64,000 nt of DNA from Trematomus loennbergii (lineage: Eukaryota > Chordata > Actinopteri > Perciformes > Nototheniidae), in assembly GCA_012861695.1 (NCBI GenBank), contig JAAOOA010000086.1, positions 21,597,771 to 21,661,770 of the forward strand, given 5' to 3'. Below are positions 21,101 through 34,900 of this stretch, one piece after another; within the stretch, counting starts at the first letter, position 1; every line of letters starts with the position of its first letter. The translations under genes were made by a program, and so were the position numbers. A model generated the notes under the pieces. The model had not been told where the DNA came from. It did not search any database and was given only the letters and a program-made list of their open reading frames with translations.

Positions 21101-23947
21101 CCAGATTGCTCAGTTTCCATTTCAATTGCAGACTATTCCAAGACAGTGGAGCTGCGCATCTAAATGCTATCTTCCCTAAGACAGTCCTAGCAGTTGGCAC
21201 ATTTAATAAAACCACAGCATGCGATCTCAGGCCGTAGCCACTTACAATTCGCCGTGAGATCAGGGAGCAGATGTAGGATGGAAGTTTCCCTAACATGGCT
21301 TTGTATATCAAAATGTACCAGTGACTGAGCCTCCGTACAGTTAGCGAAGGCAAACCAGCCCTTGCATACAGGGTACAGTGATGGGTTAATGCTTTACAGT
21401 TTGTCACAAATCTCAGTGCACTGTGATACGCAGTTTCTTTTTTAGAATGGAAAAGAAACAACAAACCCATCACTTTGTCCATTTCCTGATACTTTTCCCT
21501 ACACTGCATAATTCCTTTATCTCACAGCAGATTTAAAATCCTGCCAAGATGAGATGTTACACAATGTCTACATTGTGTCAAGATTGCTCACTAATTTCCT
21601 TAAACAAATGTGAACTGTAGTTTTGTTTAATATGTCCCCTTTAAAACAAGAGTAGAAGTGAATTTGCTGGGGAAATCTTTTACAGCTGTGGGTGATACAC
21701 AATGCACTTTTGGCATTCTAGTGAGTATTAATAGCAGGATAGGTATGTAAGTGGGATTTTCTCAAAATAACCCACAGTACCCAAGGTCATAGCAACAAAG
21801 GAACACTCACTGCAACAGTTGGGCAAATGTATGTGTTTTTAATTGTTTAAATAGCTATGCGGCTATATAACACAGAGCTCATGCTTTGGCTACTGGGTTA
21901 ATACTTGGATATATTTGAAATAATAAAAAAGTAGAATATCACCAGCGTTGTCTTTTAAATGCTTTTGTTTTCCTGTCCAGATTGAGAAGTTAGGTGGAGG
22001 GAAGCAAAGTTATTCAGCAGTGGATCTCGTAAGAACTCCTCAAATGAGAAAGAGGGCTTTCATCTTGTTCTACATCTGGTACGTTTCAGGCATCTGTGTA
22101 GTGTTTATGCTCAAATGCTCTATAGTTCATATTTAGTGAATACCAAATCATTCCATGTTTCTTTGTCTGTTTTATTTCTCTCTCCCTCCGTTACTCCCCA
22201 GGTTTGTGAATGTGCTGGTGTATTACGGCCTCTCTCTGGGTGTGTCCAGGCTGGGGACCGACCTCTACCTGACCCAGTTTGTGTTCGGGTTGGTTGAGAT
22301 CCCGGCCCGTTCTGTGGTCCTGCTCGTCCTGCCCTACAGTCGTAGACTCTCCCTGAGTGGATTTCTGGCTGTGGGAGGACTCGCCTGTCTGCTCACGCTC
22401 GCTGTTCCTGAAGGTGCATTTAATGATTTCTGTAATCGAGAGCCGGCTCTTTTAAGTGAACAACGGGAGCTGGCTCGCACCCGCGAACGAGCCGTTTTTT
22501 TTTATACGGGTGCTCCGTGCATGCATGCAGTGACATGTAATATCCAAGGATTAGAGACTGTTGGATGCTGCTGCATTGCAATATATTTATTTTCATTATG
22601 TTATTTATTTATGATTATTTTTAGGCTCGGCAAAGATTTGTTGTCAGTTTGTATAGGTGTTGCTATCTGCTTTTTTTTGCGTGGTTCTACAATCAGAGGT
22701 TAAAGGGTCTGTAAATGCAATGCAAACAATTGGCCACAGCAAATCATTTATATTAAAAATGTAATTTCTACTTTTGAATACTTCAGTACAAAGGATGTAT
22801 TGAATAATTTAAGTGATATATGTGTACACATATAAATCATTAGTCAAAACAGGGCTAAATTTGATTGAATTATAAAAGGTATATAATATTATATATAATT
22901 CCCATCACTATCTCCAAACCTTCATCTCATCCTCAAATAACTCATACTCACGTGTCTCAACTCTCTCTCTGTAGATTATCCCAATGTCCAGACTGGTCTT
23001 GCCATGGTGGGAAAGTTCGGCATAACAGCGTCCTTTGCTGTAATCTATGTGTACACTGCTGAGATTTTTCCCACTGTGCTTCGGTAAGACATGTTCATTA
23101 GTACAGTTTCAATTAATTTTCTCATCCAAAATGATCTCAAAGACATGATGTGAAGGTTCTTGTAGAAAGCATTAGTGACTAGGTAACAAGTTCCTTATAA
23201 GTGCTTAGAAATAATATTTTCATGACTGAACTTAGCTTTTTTTGTGCTTTATTAAGATTAATACACGCTTTACAAACTTGTATTATCGGCTTTGATTGGT
23301 TAGCTGGCCGACCCTGTTGGGTTAAACGCTTAGAGATCTCCCACCGCTTATCACGTACAATGATACAATGAGAAGCTGATGGAATTTAGCCTTTGCAGAC
23401 CAATTACATGCACAAAAACCTATATAACACACTACAGGAAAGAAAAAGCATAATGGGCGACTTGAATACCTATTATAAAACCCTTTTTCCAATGATGTTG
23501 TTTCTTCCTTGTGTAAAGGCAAACAGGACTTGGTGTGTCCTGCATGTTTGCGAGGATGGGCGGTGTGTTAGCTCCCATGATAAACATACTTCACAGCCAC
23601 AGCCCCACTACACCTCTGCTCATCTTTGGTACCTTCCCGCTGCTCGGGGCTCTCCTGGCCCTGGCGCTGCCCGAAACGGCCGACAGACCTCTGCCAGACA
23701 CGGTGGAGGACGCAGAGAACTGGGACATGAGGTACCACAATGTGACCTTGGTTTAGCTAATGTGTCCTTGAAGCTCCTTAGCACTCCTTTTTCCCATGTG
23801 AATCCTGAAACATCTGCAGAGAGCTCAGTGTGTTCCCTGTGTTTTGTCTCCTGCAGGTCGCTTCCGACAAGGAGAAGGCTGAGATGTCTGAGGAGACGAG
23901 CCAATCAGCAAGCAGCACAGAAAGCAGGAGATACAACGTCTAGCTAA
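17778..23947 (+). CDS. slc22a13: SLC22 family organic anion transporter, SLC22A13-like
   Basis: Twelve-helix major facilitator membrane transporter for organic anions (human SLC22A13/OAT10 carries urate and nicotinate). Ten plus-strand exons: 17778-18102, 18506-18609, 19458-19612, 20317-20486, 20662-20776, 21981-22078, 22202-22413, 22975-23083, 23519-23731, 23857-23947. Seen: start MNFDQIL, GGFGRYQ, a Cys-rich, Asn-glycosylation-rich first outer loop, then [10 protein letters not shown], the MFS signature [43 protein letters not shown] and [14 protein letters not shown]. Exon lengths 104, 155, 115 and 109 are the usual SLC22 pattern. SLC22A13 is favoured by sequence feel and by the trak1 neighbour; another SLC22A13/14-type paralog is possible. 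Exons 1 and 4 have frame breaks (see their entries). Confidence 0.87.
19678..20065. mobile_element. Family R1 element, copy 2, in slc22a13-like intron 3
   Basis: Same motif order as 11515-11765, with more of the 5' end ('aaggggcccttgtatgctctt') preserved. Confidence 0.6.
20317..20486 (+). CDS. slc22a13: slc22a13-like exon 4, apparent 1-nt insertion
   Basis: Reads [19 protein letters not shown] through AISAPG, then shifts at the TTTT run at 20462-20465. With three T's it would read [11 protein letters not shown], joining exon 5 as VVPQSARWL. Length is 170 nt; flanking phases require 169, the usual size of this SLC22 exon. Confidence 0.82.
20880..21510 (-). mobile_element. 5'-truncated LINE, reverse transcriptase C-terminal end
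   Basis: A 160-codon minus-strand frame (21027-21509) has the familiar LINE C-terminus: [45 protein letters not shown] and [14 protein letters not shown]. The catalytic reverse transcriptase core is absent. It lies in intron 5 of the transporter, opposite in strand. Confidence 0.85.
23857..23947 (+). CDS. slc22a13: slc22a13-like last exon, two candidate frames
   Basis: Joined as the sequence stands, the tail is an odd Arg-rich stretch ([15 protein letters not shown]) ending at TAA 23945-23947. One frame over it is a hydrophilic tail ([18 protein letters not shown]) ending at TAG 23941-23943, which looks more like an SLC22 C-terminus. One missing G at the exon 9 donor (23731) would select the second. 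Confidence 0.55.
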
Positions 23948-24119
23948 CTGTGTGTGAAGTGTGCACAAATTCAATTATTCACATAAACATAACAACCTCA
24001 ACTTTGTTACCAGGTACTGTACCTAAGATGAGACACTACAGACTTCCTCACATGCACTAGTTGAATTTTAGATTTAGGGCCGTTGTGCTTCTATTACACG
24101 TCTTTTTGAAAGAGTTTCA

Positions 24120-24125
24120 AATAAA
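24120..24125 (+). terminator. Candidate polyadenylation signal, slc22a13-like
   Basis: AATAAA about 175 nt past the stop. A second AATAAA is at 25130-25135, so a longer 3' UTR is possible. Confidence 0.4.
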
Positions 24126-25634
24126 AACATCCTAAATGCTCATTTAGGGGATTATTTTACTAAACTTTGTATATATGCGTCCGTAGATTTCTCCTTAATC
24201 TGCCAAAAGTTAGCATTAGTTAATTAACCATTTGCATATTTAAACATAACAGGAAAACATTCCTGGTTATACAAAGAACATTTTCAATCAACTATGGACG
24301 TTTAGAGGTTACTTAAAGTTAGTTAGAGCAGTTTTCTCCAAAGTTTTTTCCCAGACAGAAATCCCCACTTCAGCAGCACTTAGGTAGATCTATTCGGAAG
24401 TCTGATTCAAATGATATGTTATTCTTATTTTATATTTTGTAATGGCTGTTTTCTGATACATGGAGTGATAACAAGAAAGACCCAAATGTCCCTCTGTATA
24501 AACCTTTCACTTTCAAACCTGTCAACGAAATGAAACAATCATTTAAAACCTGGCTTTTTCCTATGTTTGGATTTCTGCTACGAAAATGTATGCCAATTCC
24601 TGATTTGCTTATTTAAACAAAGATTTCAGAAAACATGGGTTAATGATTTCCTTAAGGGGAAATGTGCTGGTTAGTTCATAGATAAAATGCTCTACCCTAT
24701 TCACCTGTAGTGTATCTGTTCACACAACACCCTCTATGCAATACATGATCTGCATTAAGAGCTCTATGCAAACACACCAAACTGAAATGCACATACGCAC
24801 AAACCAGGCTTTTATATTTGCTGCCAAGGCTAATTTAACAGCCTACAGTTTTTGAAAATGAAGGTTAAAAGTATTTCTTTACAATCTGCTCAACTGTTTA
24901 CACCTTTAGTAAACATGTTGAGATGTGGTTTGATATATTTTACATACGTGATGGGACAGAGTTTGCAGACACACAGATTGCATGTTTGTATTGACTTTTT
25001 TTTTTTAAATAACTTTAATATTTTTATATAAAAGTGTACCATGTCTGTGGACTGTTGCTGGAATACCTTTGTGGTACTTTAATGCTGTATTGAAAAAGCA
25101 AACATTTTCTATATTCTCAAGCCAAGAGAAATAAAGCTAGTTGAGTGAGATTGCATAGTTAACTTTATAAATGTAGCATTTTGTCAGACTTACATAGCTC
25201 ATTTGCAGTTTTTTATGGATGCTATTGGATGTTTCTGTGATTAGAATGTGAAAATATATTTGATATCAGCATTGTTTGTAAAAGTTTGCTGTCTTTTTTA
25301 TTGTATTGAATTATACTTGGATGTAAAATGGATTACTATTGAAACTGAAATATCTGGTACTGTTGACTTTTACATAAAGTTTTTAAGGGCTGTCATTTTT
25401 ATAAATATGAATGTGTAATACAGATAAAGGCATGCATCAGGAGCACTGGTTATGTATTATGCAATGTCCCTCAGGCAAAAGGAATTTGATTCTCCAAAAT
25501 CTATTATTCCCATCGACAAGAACTCAGTGAATCCTTATTCTAATGCATGACTCTGCTAAAGCATGCATTGCTGCTGCCCAACAGTGTTTGCTTACCAAGA
25601 AAAGGGCCACAGACGCCATAAAACCTTATTTCTT

Positions 25635-25640
25635 TTTATT
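25635..25640 (-). terminator. Candidate polyadenylation signal of the protease gene
   Basis: AATAAA on the minus strand, about 340 nt past the stop codon at 25979. Confidence 0.45.
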
Positions 25641-25978
25641 GCATTGATTCCAGACCATTGCATTTGAATGCAACAAAGTTAAAAGCACAAGAACAAATTA
25701 AAATGTGAAAAAATGTACTTTGTACAACTGAATTAAAGGCACTGCAGATTTGTGGCACCAGCAATAAACTTGTTTAAAACTGTGTATGGAAAGTTCAGCT
25801 TATTCTGTGCAGCCTCTTATTTCACCCTGTAATTCAACAGCAACACATAATGATCACTAAGCAGCTCCTTATGAAGTGATCACAGCGCCTCAACACATCT
25901 GATATCAGGCAGCTTTCATCCTCAGGCACTCACATAGTGGCTTCAACACATCATTAAACATAGTGGAAATGTGCAAAT

Positions 25979-28900
25979 CTATGCCAGTGTGACATATGTA
26001 GCATCAGTGGTGACCCCGCAGTTGTTATCCTTCATAGACATGAGGATGTAGCCGTCATTGCCCCAGTAAGTGGACCATGAGTTCTTTACCAACCAGTAGG
26101 GCTCCTCGTTCAGGGTGCCGTAACCCACTGCGAGCACAGCATGATCCAAATCTGCAGTGGTATTACCTGAAAAACACAAGAAACAAGTTGAAGAACAAGA
26201 TCGGTGTTGCAGCAAAAAGTGTGAGCACCAGCGAGATGTGAACTCACCACACGCCGGTTCATAGTAGACGCCGTGGCTGTAGAACACAAACGATCGGTGC
26301 CCGGCATCGATGCTGACAGCCACCGGCCCGTTTTTAAAGAGCGCCAGCTTCAGGGCCTCTGCATCTCCTGAGGTGACGTTGGTGTAGCTCTTGATTTGTG
26401 CAGTCAGCTGGGACGCGTTCACATGGCAAAATCCATTCTGTTCAGAAAGGAAGGGACAACGTTTACGGCTGAATTCATGTAGCAGAAAAACATGATTGTT
26501 TCCCCTTGTGGCTAGGGATGGGAATTGATAACATTTAATAGATCCAAATGCCTTGCCATGCTTTTATTCAAAGGGACTTACAAGATGTAAAATAAACCAT
26601 GAAGATAAAACTCAGAGCAGCAAGAAACCTGCGAGTACATTCACTTTAAGCCATACCACTGTAAGTGCTTGTGCATTAGTTTCATTCAGCTATAACAGCT
26701 ACAACTTCTCTGCTTATCGGTCAGATTGTATATCTATTTGTCATCGCAGCTACTTTAATATCTCAGAGAACACACCACTAAATGTTTGCCTAATAATGTT
26801 TGATCATTTTAGAATAAAGGGAGCAGGGGGACAAAACTTTCCCTACTTGTAAGAAAGAGGTAATAGTAACGGATCTGTCAATACTCACAAGTAGGAGTAC
26901 TTCTTAAAGGTAGGGTAGGTAAGAATGGAGAAACCAGCTCAAGTGCGCTAGAATTTGAAAGTATACAGCCGAAAAAATCTGCCCCTTCCTTCCGACTTCC
27001 TTACAGAGCCCCTCCCCCAACACACACGAACGTGCACATGACCAATGAGGGCACGAGATAAGTTTGTGCACGAGATGGAAGGCTGACAGGCAGGTAGGCC
27101 ATCCAGTTATTTTAGCCGGGCCGGCTAAAATGATTGGTCGTGCTTTTTACAGTATTACGGCTTCCACAGATGACATTTTTTTATGTATTTATTGTCAAAG
27201 CATTTAATGTATTCATTGCTATCGGGATGTTAAGAGCATTCCATGGAATATAACAAAGAGTGTTTCTGAAGTGAATTACCTACCCCACCTTTATATATAT
27301 AATTTTGTTATCACAATTGGGCACAGACAGTGGAATCATGGTTCATAGGAACTGGTAACTTTAGCACTCTTTCCAACTAAGCTTTCCTGTCTCAGGTTAA
27401 ATGTTGAATGAGCTCAAAGGGTTCTTTTTCATTCATTCATTTTGGCAATTATCTCCAAATTAATCTAGGAGAGAAACTTTCAAAAGGCCATCTGAGCAAG
27501 AATATTACATATGGAAGACCACATGTGTTAAGGTGTTTTATTGTGTCAACAGAAGTGAAGTTGGCTGCAATCCTTAAAAATAAAACTCTTAATTGGGTTT
27601 TATGCAGTCTTTTAAATGTTGACTTGCTACAACAGCTACAGGCTGCATATTTTTATTCATCTCACCATCCCCATGTAGGCTCCGTAGGTTTCTGTTGTTG
27701 CGATGCCTCCATGTTTCATGATCCACTCGTATCCTCTCCACTCCTCCCCTCCATCGCAGCCGTTATTGCCGAAACCCCAGGAACAGTCCACCAGCATCTG
27801 CTGGGACAGAACCTGCAGAGAGCCCATCTGAAACAACAAGACAGAACAACATGATCCCACTCAGATGAGCAACCTCAGCATGAATCACTTTTTCTGAGGC
27901 AAAAAAGTTAATTGTTTGGGAAATAAAGTTCAGTCAAGACCAGAGGTTGCGCTAGAGTTTTTCGCTGCCCGACAGGATCGTAACATTTCCATCACAATCC
28001 ATTATTACCCGTCGGTCTGTACACAACTCTGACGGGGGGGGCACGCTCGTGAACTGTCAACGGGGGGGGCTTGTGAACTGTTAGCGCCGATGTTATGTAT
28101 GTCCACTGCACCTAGCGGGAGTGCGCCACAGCGTAAAGCACTCACAGACATTTCAATGATTTGTACGGCAAAGTTAGGTTTGGAAACGATATCATCTCCT
28201 TTTTGACGGGCTTGCATAACACCGGAACCTCGCTGCGGGGAAGCTTGGGCGCTGTTCTGAGTTTGTTCTATCAAATCAAATCTGTCAAAATGACGGACTG
28301 CTTTCAGATTTTTCCGTCATTGTTAAAAAAAATCGGTCATAGACGGAAAATATTCGGTTAACGCGACCTCTGGTCAAGACATGTTTTTTACACCAGCTGT
28401 TGTGTATGCAGATGCTGTGAGGTTACCAAGATGGGGAGCAGCTCTGTTTACGAGCCTGCAGGTCACTTCTTGCTGCTGCGCTGCTGGCAAAGGTATAAAG
28501 ATAATCTGCTGAGGCTGCACAACAGAACTTACTCTTAACCTCATCTAACTGTGTCTGAAAAGAACTATAAATGCTTTAATAGAGAACTGCATGTATCTTC
28601 TCTCTCTGTGCTACCATTTCAAGTGAGAAATCTTTAGTCATTTTCGTAAAACGGCTGGACATTTTATAAGTAAATATCTTTTTTATAAGTAAATATAAAA
28701 AAGATAGGATTTTTGTCAATTTGTTTTCATAAAAATAAAAGAAAACTATTTGAATGATGCTTTCATCAGAACAAAACTGAGTATTTTATAATAACCAACC
28801 TTCTTCCATCTTTTCCCTGCAGTCAACACTACTCAATCCCTTACAGCTACTGGCCAAGGCAAGGGACGAAATCAGGAGTGTTTTGGTAAAAGAGTTAAAG

Positions 28901-31900
28901 AATTCGGTCATTTCAATGGGGTGCCTTCACATCCTATGAAACAGCGTCCAATGATTGGATCTAGTTGCATGGCAACAACAGAAAAGGAATGCCTTTGAGC
29001 TTTGCCGTGCATGGGCTGGAGGCAGGCCGGAGCCAGTACATTGTCATGTCTGTCTAACGTCAGTGTGGAACAATGACTCTTCTTACTCCCCCACCACCTC
29101 CTCTGAAGGGAGCGACTTGTTTACACTCGCAGAGGGGCTTAAAGGACACAACAGGGGGGCCGCAACTCAAATTAGGGCATCAAAGGCCGAATCATTACAC
29201 TTTGGTGACTGAAAATAGACTCAAATGGTCAGTCCAAGTTCACACAACATTATATTTGACTATATGTTTTATACTGGCCATTTTAGGAGTTTAAAATGGA
29301 ATAGCATAATTAGGTCTTGTATAATTTACAATAGGCTTACTTACTCTATTTCGCCTTATACCTGCACTGTACATTTGCTGTAAATGTACATTTCCCTGCT
29401 CTGGACTAATAAGGGATTTCTCTGATTCTGATAATTTCCTTTCGTGTGCTGTTGTAGTGTTATCTTTGGAAAAATGTCATAAAAATGTACCTTACTTCAA
29501 CCCAAAATCAGCCATAACTTTTCAACTGATAGCCATATTTTATTCTTTGTTTCTATGACATGTGCTGTATTTATCCTGCCTAAATAACCAAATTCCCTTC
29601 ATACAGCTACAAGCACTATTAAAGTGACATTTTTGCACATTTTAAATATTTAGAAAAATGCCAAAGATATATTAACACCAAACATAACTGCGATGAAAAT
29701 CAACCAAAACATGAGCAGATGAAGCGCCATGCTGATCATCTGTGGCTTCAAACAGCATAAGGGAGTGTGGAAACACCGGAGAGTGGCCAGTGCGAGAGCT
29801 GCTGGTTTCTAATCCTTTACCTTCAGGAAGAGAGCGCCCTCTACTGTTCCAGTGGTGGCAAAGCTCCAGCAGGAGCCGCAGATGGCCTGGTCCTTCACCG
29901 GGGTCACAGCACCTGTACAGAGTGGAGGTTAACACTAGGAACTCCAGGAAGAAAGAACCGTCTTTGGTAAAACAATGATATATATGTACGTACCGTAAAG
30001 CCTCCAGTCAAGTGACTCAGGTAAGTTCACCCCTTTGTAAACTTTTGAGGGGAAGGGGAGCCCTCTGTTCGGGGTCTTTCCTCGTTTCCTGCCCCTCATG
30101 GTGGCCAGCTCCGACATGGTGCGATCCGACAGAGAGTTCAGAGCCAGAGAGAAGGGAAGCCCTGCGCGGTTTGTTGAGTGGACATACCTACAGAAACAAG
30201 AAGACAGTCATCAGAAACCCTGCAGTTTGTTCATATTGTTTTAAAAAGCTCTACTTAACCCTTTCCCCCCCCCCCCCCCGACCTTACTGTTATTCGTACC
30301 TTGCGTGGTACAATCGGCTTCTTATTTTCATTTATTACTGTTGTGATATCGTATTTTTTTCCAATTAATTAATTTAATCTCAATTTCTGCGCTCTGTGTG
30401 CTACACTTTTATCATTGTTTATAGGATTGTAGTGTCTTGTATGTTCTATAATACAATTAAAATAGTTTCTTACACAACAAAATGCCCTGCAGTGAGAAAA
30501 CATATTCATTTTTGACTAGTCTACAATGTTTGTTAGATTCCAACCAACATAGTTTTGTCGTTGTTGTCGTGACATTTCAAATAAAAAGAGACTTTTGCAA
30601 CAACGTAAAAGAAAAAAAGTATTGAATGTTATTCTCACCTGAGGTTATGAACAAAAGCGTGCTGTCTTTTCTCATGCTCTCTCTCATCGCTGTACTGACG
30701 CTGAAACTTGTCCTTGAAATGGTTGAACATGCGCTCTGAGTGGCCGGAAGCTGAGGTGTCGATGAGATCTTTCATTGGATTGGCCAACATGTGGTGCTCC
30801 ACGCCTGGACCAGGAAATCCCCCACAGCTCATCCCTGTAGGGAGGAAATAAAGTGTGTTTTAACCCTTTTAAACTTTAAAGGTCCCCGATTATACATCAA
30901 TATATTATAGGTCTCAGATATATACAAAATGTCTCTGAAGTGTTTGGCTCCAAACACCAAACAGATCATTGCAGCATCCCATAATCCCCTCTGTTTCAGC
31001 CCTGTTTCAAAAGTGCTGATTCTCTGTCTGTTACTTTAGATGAAAATAAGGAGCCCCTCCCCACGCCCCTCTGAGAGATATTTGGTTACAAAGAACACAA
31101 TGGTGCTCTAGGAGGAGATTCAGGTGATAAGGTGGGGGGGGGGGGTTACCTTGGTTGGTGATTGGCTAATGGTTACACAAGCCAAAAAATCGTTATGACA
31201 TCATAAAGTGGCCAAAATCTGATCAGCTCATTTCCAGACAGGTTTTTATATAAATGGATCAGGACAAAAAGAGAGAGAATCTTTGTTCCTGAAACTTCCA
31301 GAATCTCTTTACACAGAGGGGTCACATGTTTCTGTATAAAAGACGTGAAAAAGTGGATTTTGCATAATAGGTCCTTTTTAAAAACAATTCTGGATGTTTG
31401 GACCTACAGCAGAGCACACACCTTCAGGCAGGGAGAAGGCTTTGGGGTCCACATGAGGGCTGAACTCTTTGTAGTCCACCAGGTATTTGTCGTAATGTGA
31501 GCCCAGCAGCGTGTTGTATCCCATCATCTCATAATGCAGCGGGGTGACTGGGTCCTCCTTGCTGTTTGCCCCCCGCTCTGAGTGTGTCACCCACAGTGTG
31601 TAGGTGTTCTTCTTGTGACCCACAGTGGTCACATTCTGCCACAGTTCACACAGGGACCCTCCAAAGTACTCCATCCTCAGGAACTATGGGAGGAGGGGGC
31701 ATCAATATCAGAGAGGCAAACTCAGTGGACCTTTTTTAAACGACATCTGAAGACATATTTTTCTAGATTAGGTTTTTATCAGGAACATCCACCTTTTAAT
31801 TGGTCTTTAAATCATCATTATTATAATTTGTTATATTCATTTATTTGATAGTTTTCATATTTTAATATATTTATTCATGTTATCTTATGTCTTCCTTTGT

Positions 31901-34900
31901 TGTACTGAGAGGATTGTGAACATTTGGATCATTATTTATTTTATTGTACTCTTCATTGAATTTTTAAACAATGTTTTTTTGCTGCCTGTGTGTAAAAAGG
32001 TTAAACGTTTTACCTGAATTACATTTCTTGTTATCTGATTTAAATGTGTGCAGTGTTGTTACAGCACTTGGAGATGCAGATACTGTATGAAAAGTGCTAT
32101 AAAAATAAAGCTTTATTATTATTATTAATATTATTATTATCAACATTGTGAATGGTAAACACACATAATTGAATATGTCTGCATCTGGAAGAAATCAGGG
32201 TTGAATTAAATGTAAACCTACAGTTAAAATGAAATCAATACATGCATTTGTATCCTGTTGCAAAGAGGATGATGTTAACTATGATGTTTTGATGTATGTA
32301 GCCCAGTTTTACCCGAGCCCCTAACCTAAATCTCACAAGATATTCATGAGTGCCATTTATTTGCACACACTGTCCTCTCTTGTTGAAACAGAACCAGTTG
32401 GAGGTCTGCAAATAAATCCTTTAAGTGTAAATAAGTGCAGAGTTGCCAACACCCGCTTTAAAATCTGTCTGTTCAGGTTCAGTCTGAAGTTACATTTGAA
32501 TAGGTCACAGAATACACCGGGAGGGGGGAAGCAAATAGTACTTTTTGTAGAAGTTCTTATTTTAGGGATTATTTTTCCATGCTGTAAAATAATCTAGGAA
32601 ATGCTTTGGTTCATTATCATAGCAACGAATTACAGTCTTCAAGTTTGTTTAGGTTAATAAAACTGATATCAACATTTGTTTTTAAATCTCAGCTAAAAAC
32701 GCACCTCTTTGCACTTGCTTTTAACACTAGTTGAACATAACATTTTTACATTTGTATGTGTTTTTATATGTTTCTAGTTACTGTGCTTTTTATCATATTA
32801 TTTTACTCCCATTGTGTTATTTTATATTGTATTTATTCCCTGTACAGCACTTTGGTCAACTGAGGTTGTTTTTAAAATGTGCTATATACATAAATAAAGA
32901 TTGAGATTGAGATTACACAACTTTGTTTTGGTGCTGAAATACTGCACCGAGCGCCTTTACACTCAGACCTGGAAGCCCTGCACATCGGGCAGAGACGCCT
33001 GCGTGGTGACGGCTTCATCGGCCGTTCCGTTGGTCTGGAAACACTTCATCACGTTCTGCTCCGTCTCTGTGGTCTCTGGAGAGATTTTATAAGCAACGCC
33101 CCACTGCGGCTCTGCACCCAGCTGGTAGGTCGACACCTGGCCTGTTGACAAACAATGTGAGACACCTTTTGTTTACTTCAGTAACATAATGACATCACTA
33201 TATTACACTAGTGCTTCTATTTATATGCTTTATGATAGGGTGGGACATCTCTCAGCGGTTGACCAATCAAAACAGAGCCAGCCAGCTAACCAATCAAATC
33301 AGACTGGGCTCTGGTTTCAGACAGAGGGTGAAAAGAGCTGCTGCAGCACAGGCAGTATGAGAAAAATAAAGAGCTTTTTGAACATTAAAGCATGCAGACA
33401 TGTCACAGTATAGAAACTAAATACTCATATTAGTGATGGGAATTATGGCTCTTTGAAGGGAGCCGGATCTTATGGCTCCGTTCCTTTCAAAGAGCCGTTC
33501 AAAAGAGCCCCCTTTTTTTTTTAAAGGGGGCGGTGTTACTAGGTTTATCTGCGAAATAATCACCAGGATAATGATTGACTGTATTGCCAGACCTAATGTC
33601 AATAATCGGCATTGTAAACATGACACAAGGTGGCGCCATATCCATGTCATCATGTCAGTGAATGTACTTTGAATTTACCCTCTGTATGTGTTAAGTAAAT
33701 AAAGTTGCCTTGCCTTGAATGAAATTCATGCAACTCTTAATATTAGATACTGTGTTTTTAAGTGGTGATGGAGATTATTTGTTGACCCTGCTTTAAAGGA
33801 TATTTTGCCTTTTACAAATGGTGCACTTTATCACTGCCTGGGTTTTGGTTGAAGTGAATCCAAATGCTGCTGCGTTTGGCTAATTTTTCATCCGAAAAAC
33901 ACGTCGTCTACCTGTCCTGTACCACTTGTTATGACTTCTCTCTCGCGCGTAATCCGTTAAGACCAACCCCATCTCACTCCTCGTGCTGAAACCTACCAAT
34001 CAGAGTAGGGGCGGGTCTTCACAGAATACGTTTGGGGAACAAAATCAAGCTTTTTAAAAGGCGAGTGGATGTTGGCAGGCAGTGAGTGCGGACCAACGAT
34101 TGAACGATAACAAGAACGGCTCTCACTAAGTAGGACTCGGTTCCCCTCGTTCGTACCAAAGAGCCGTTCAAAAGATCGGCTCGTTCGCGACCGACACATC
34201 ACTAACTCATATGAGCCTGATAATTAGGCTTTTCCATTTCTTTTAATGACCAAAACTCTCATATAACTCATTTTCTTTTCACCCTATGAACAGATTGTGC
34301 AACCCCATGACACAAATGTATGATTTGGGATACTTAAATACAAATTGGTAACTGCCACTTACTAACCGTAACGGAGAAAAGTTCAATCCGACATTTTACT
34401 TCCTGAAGATGGTAAGGATACAAAAGAATCCTATAACATAATCTTAAACAAGACAGAAAGTAACAGGCTCAAAGTCATATGAGCTGTAACACGAGGTAAC
34501 AGTGAAACTTCTCCAGAAGTGCTTATTCTTTCTTTTTCACTTCTTTGTTTATGTTCTGCTCTGCTCACAAAGGTCTGACACAAGAGGTCTTCAGTTTCAC
34601 ATCAATAATCCAGCCAAGCAGAAAAAACCCAGAGTCAGCTTTAAGAGGAACAGTCATGTGGTTTCTTACCATGGTAGTAGTCTATCCGGCTGGACTTTGC
34701 CGCTAGATCAAACCAGGCCTCAAAAGGCTCCTTGATCTCAGCATAGGGCAGAGAGATCACCCCTGCAATGGAAAGGTCAAACATGTTATCGTGTAATAAG
34801 ACAACATTATAAGGAAAACGCCCGAATGTGTAATGTGCAGGTACTGCTTACCTTTGACATGATAGCTGCTCCCAAAATTTGGAAGAGAAGGGACTGCTTT

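Noticed and set aside
17778..23947. slc22a13-like gene as a pseudogene
   Set aside because: Ten exons with proper splice sites and conserved motifs; the breaks match the indel pattern seen in neighbouring genes.
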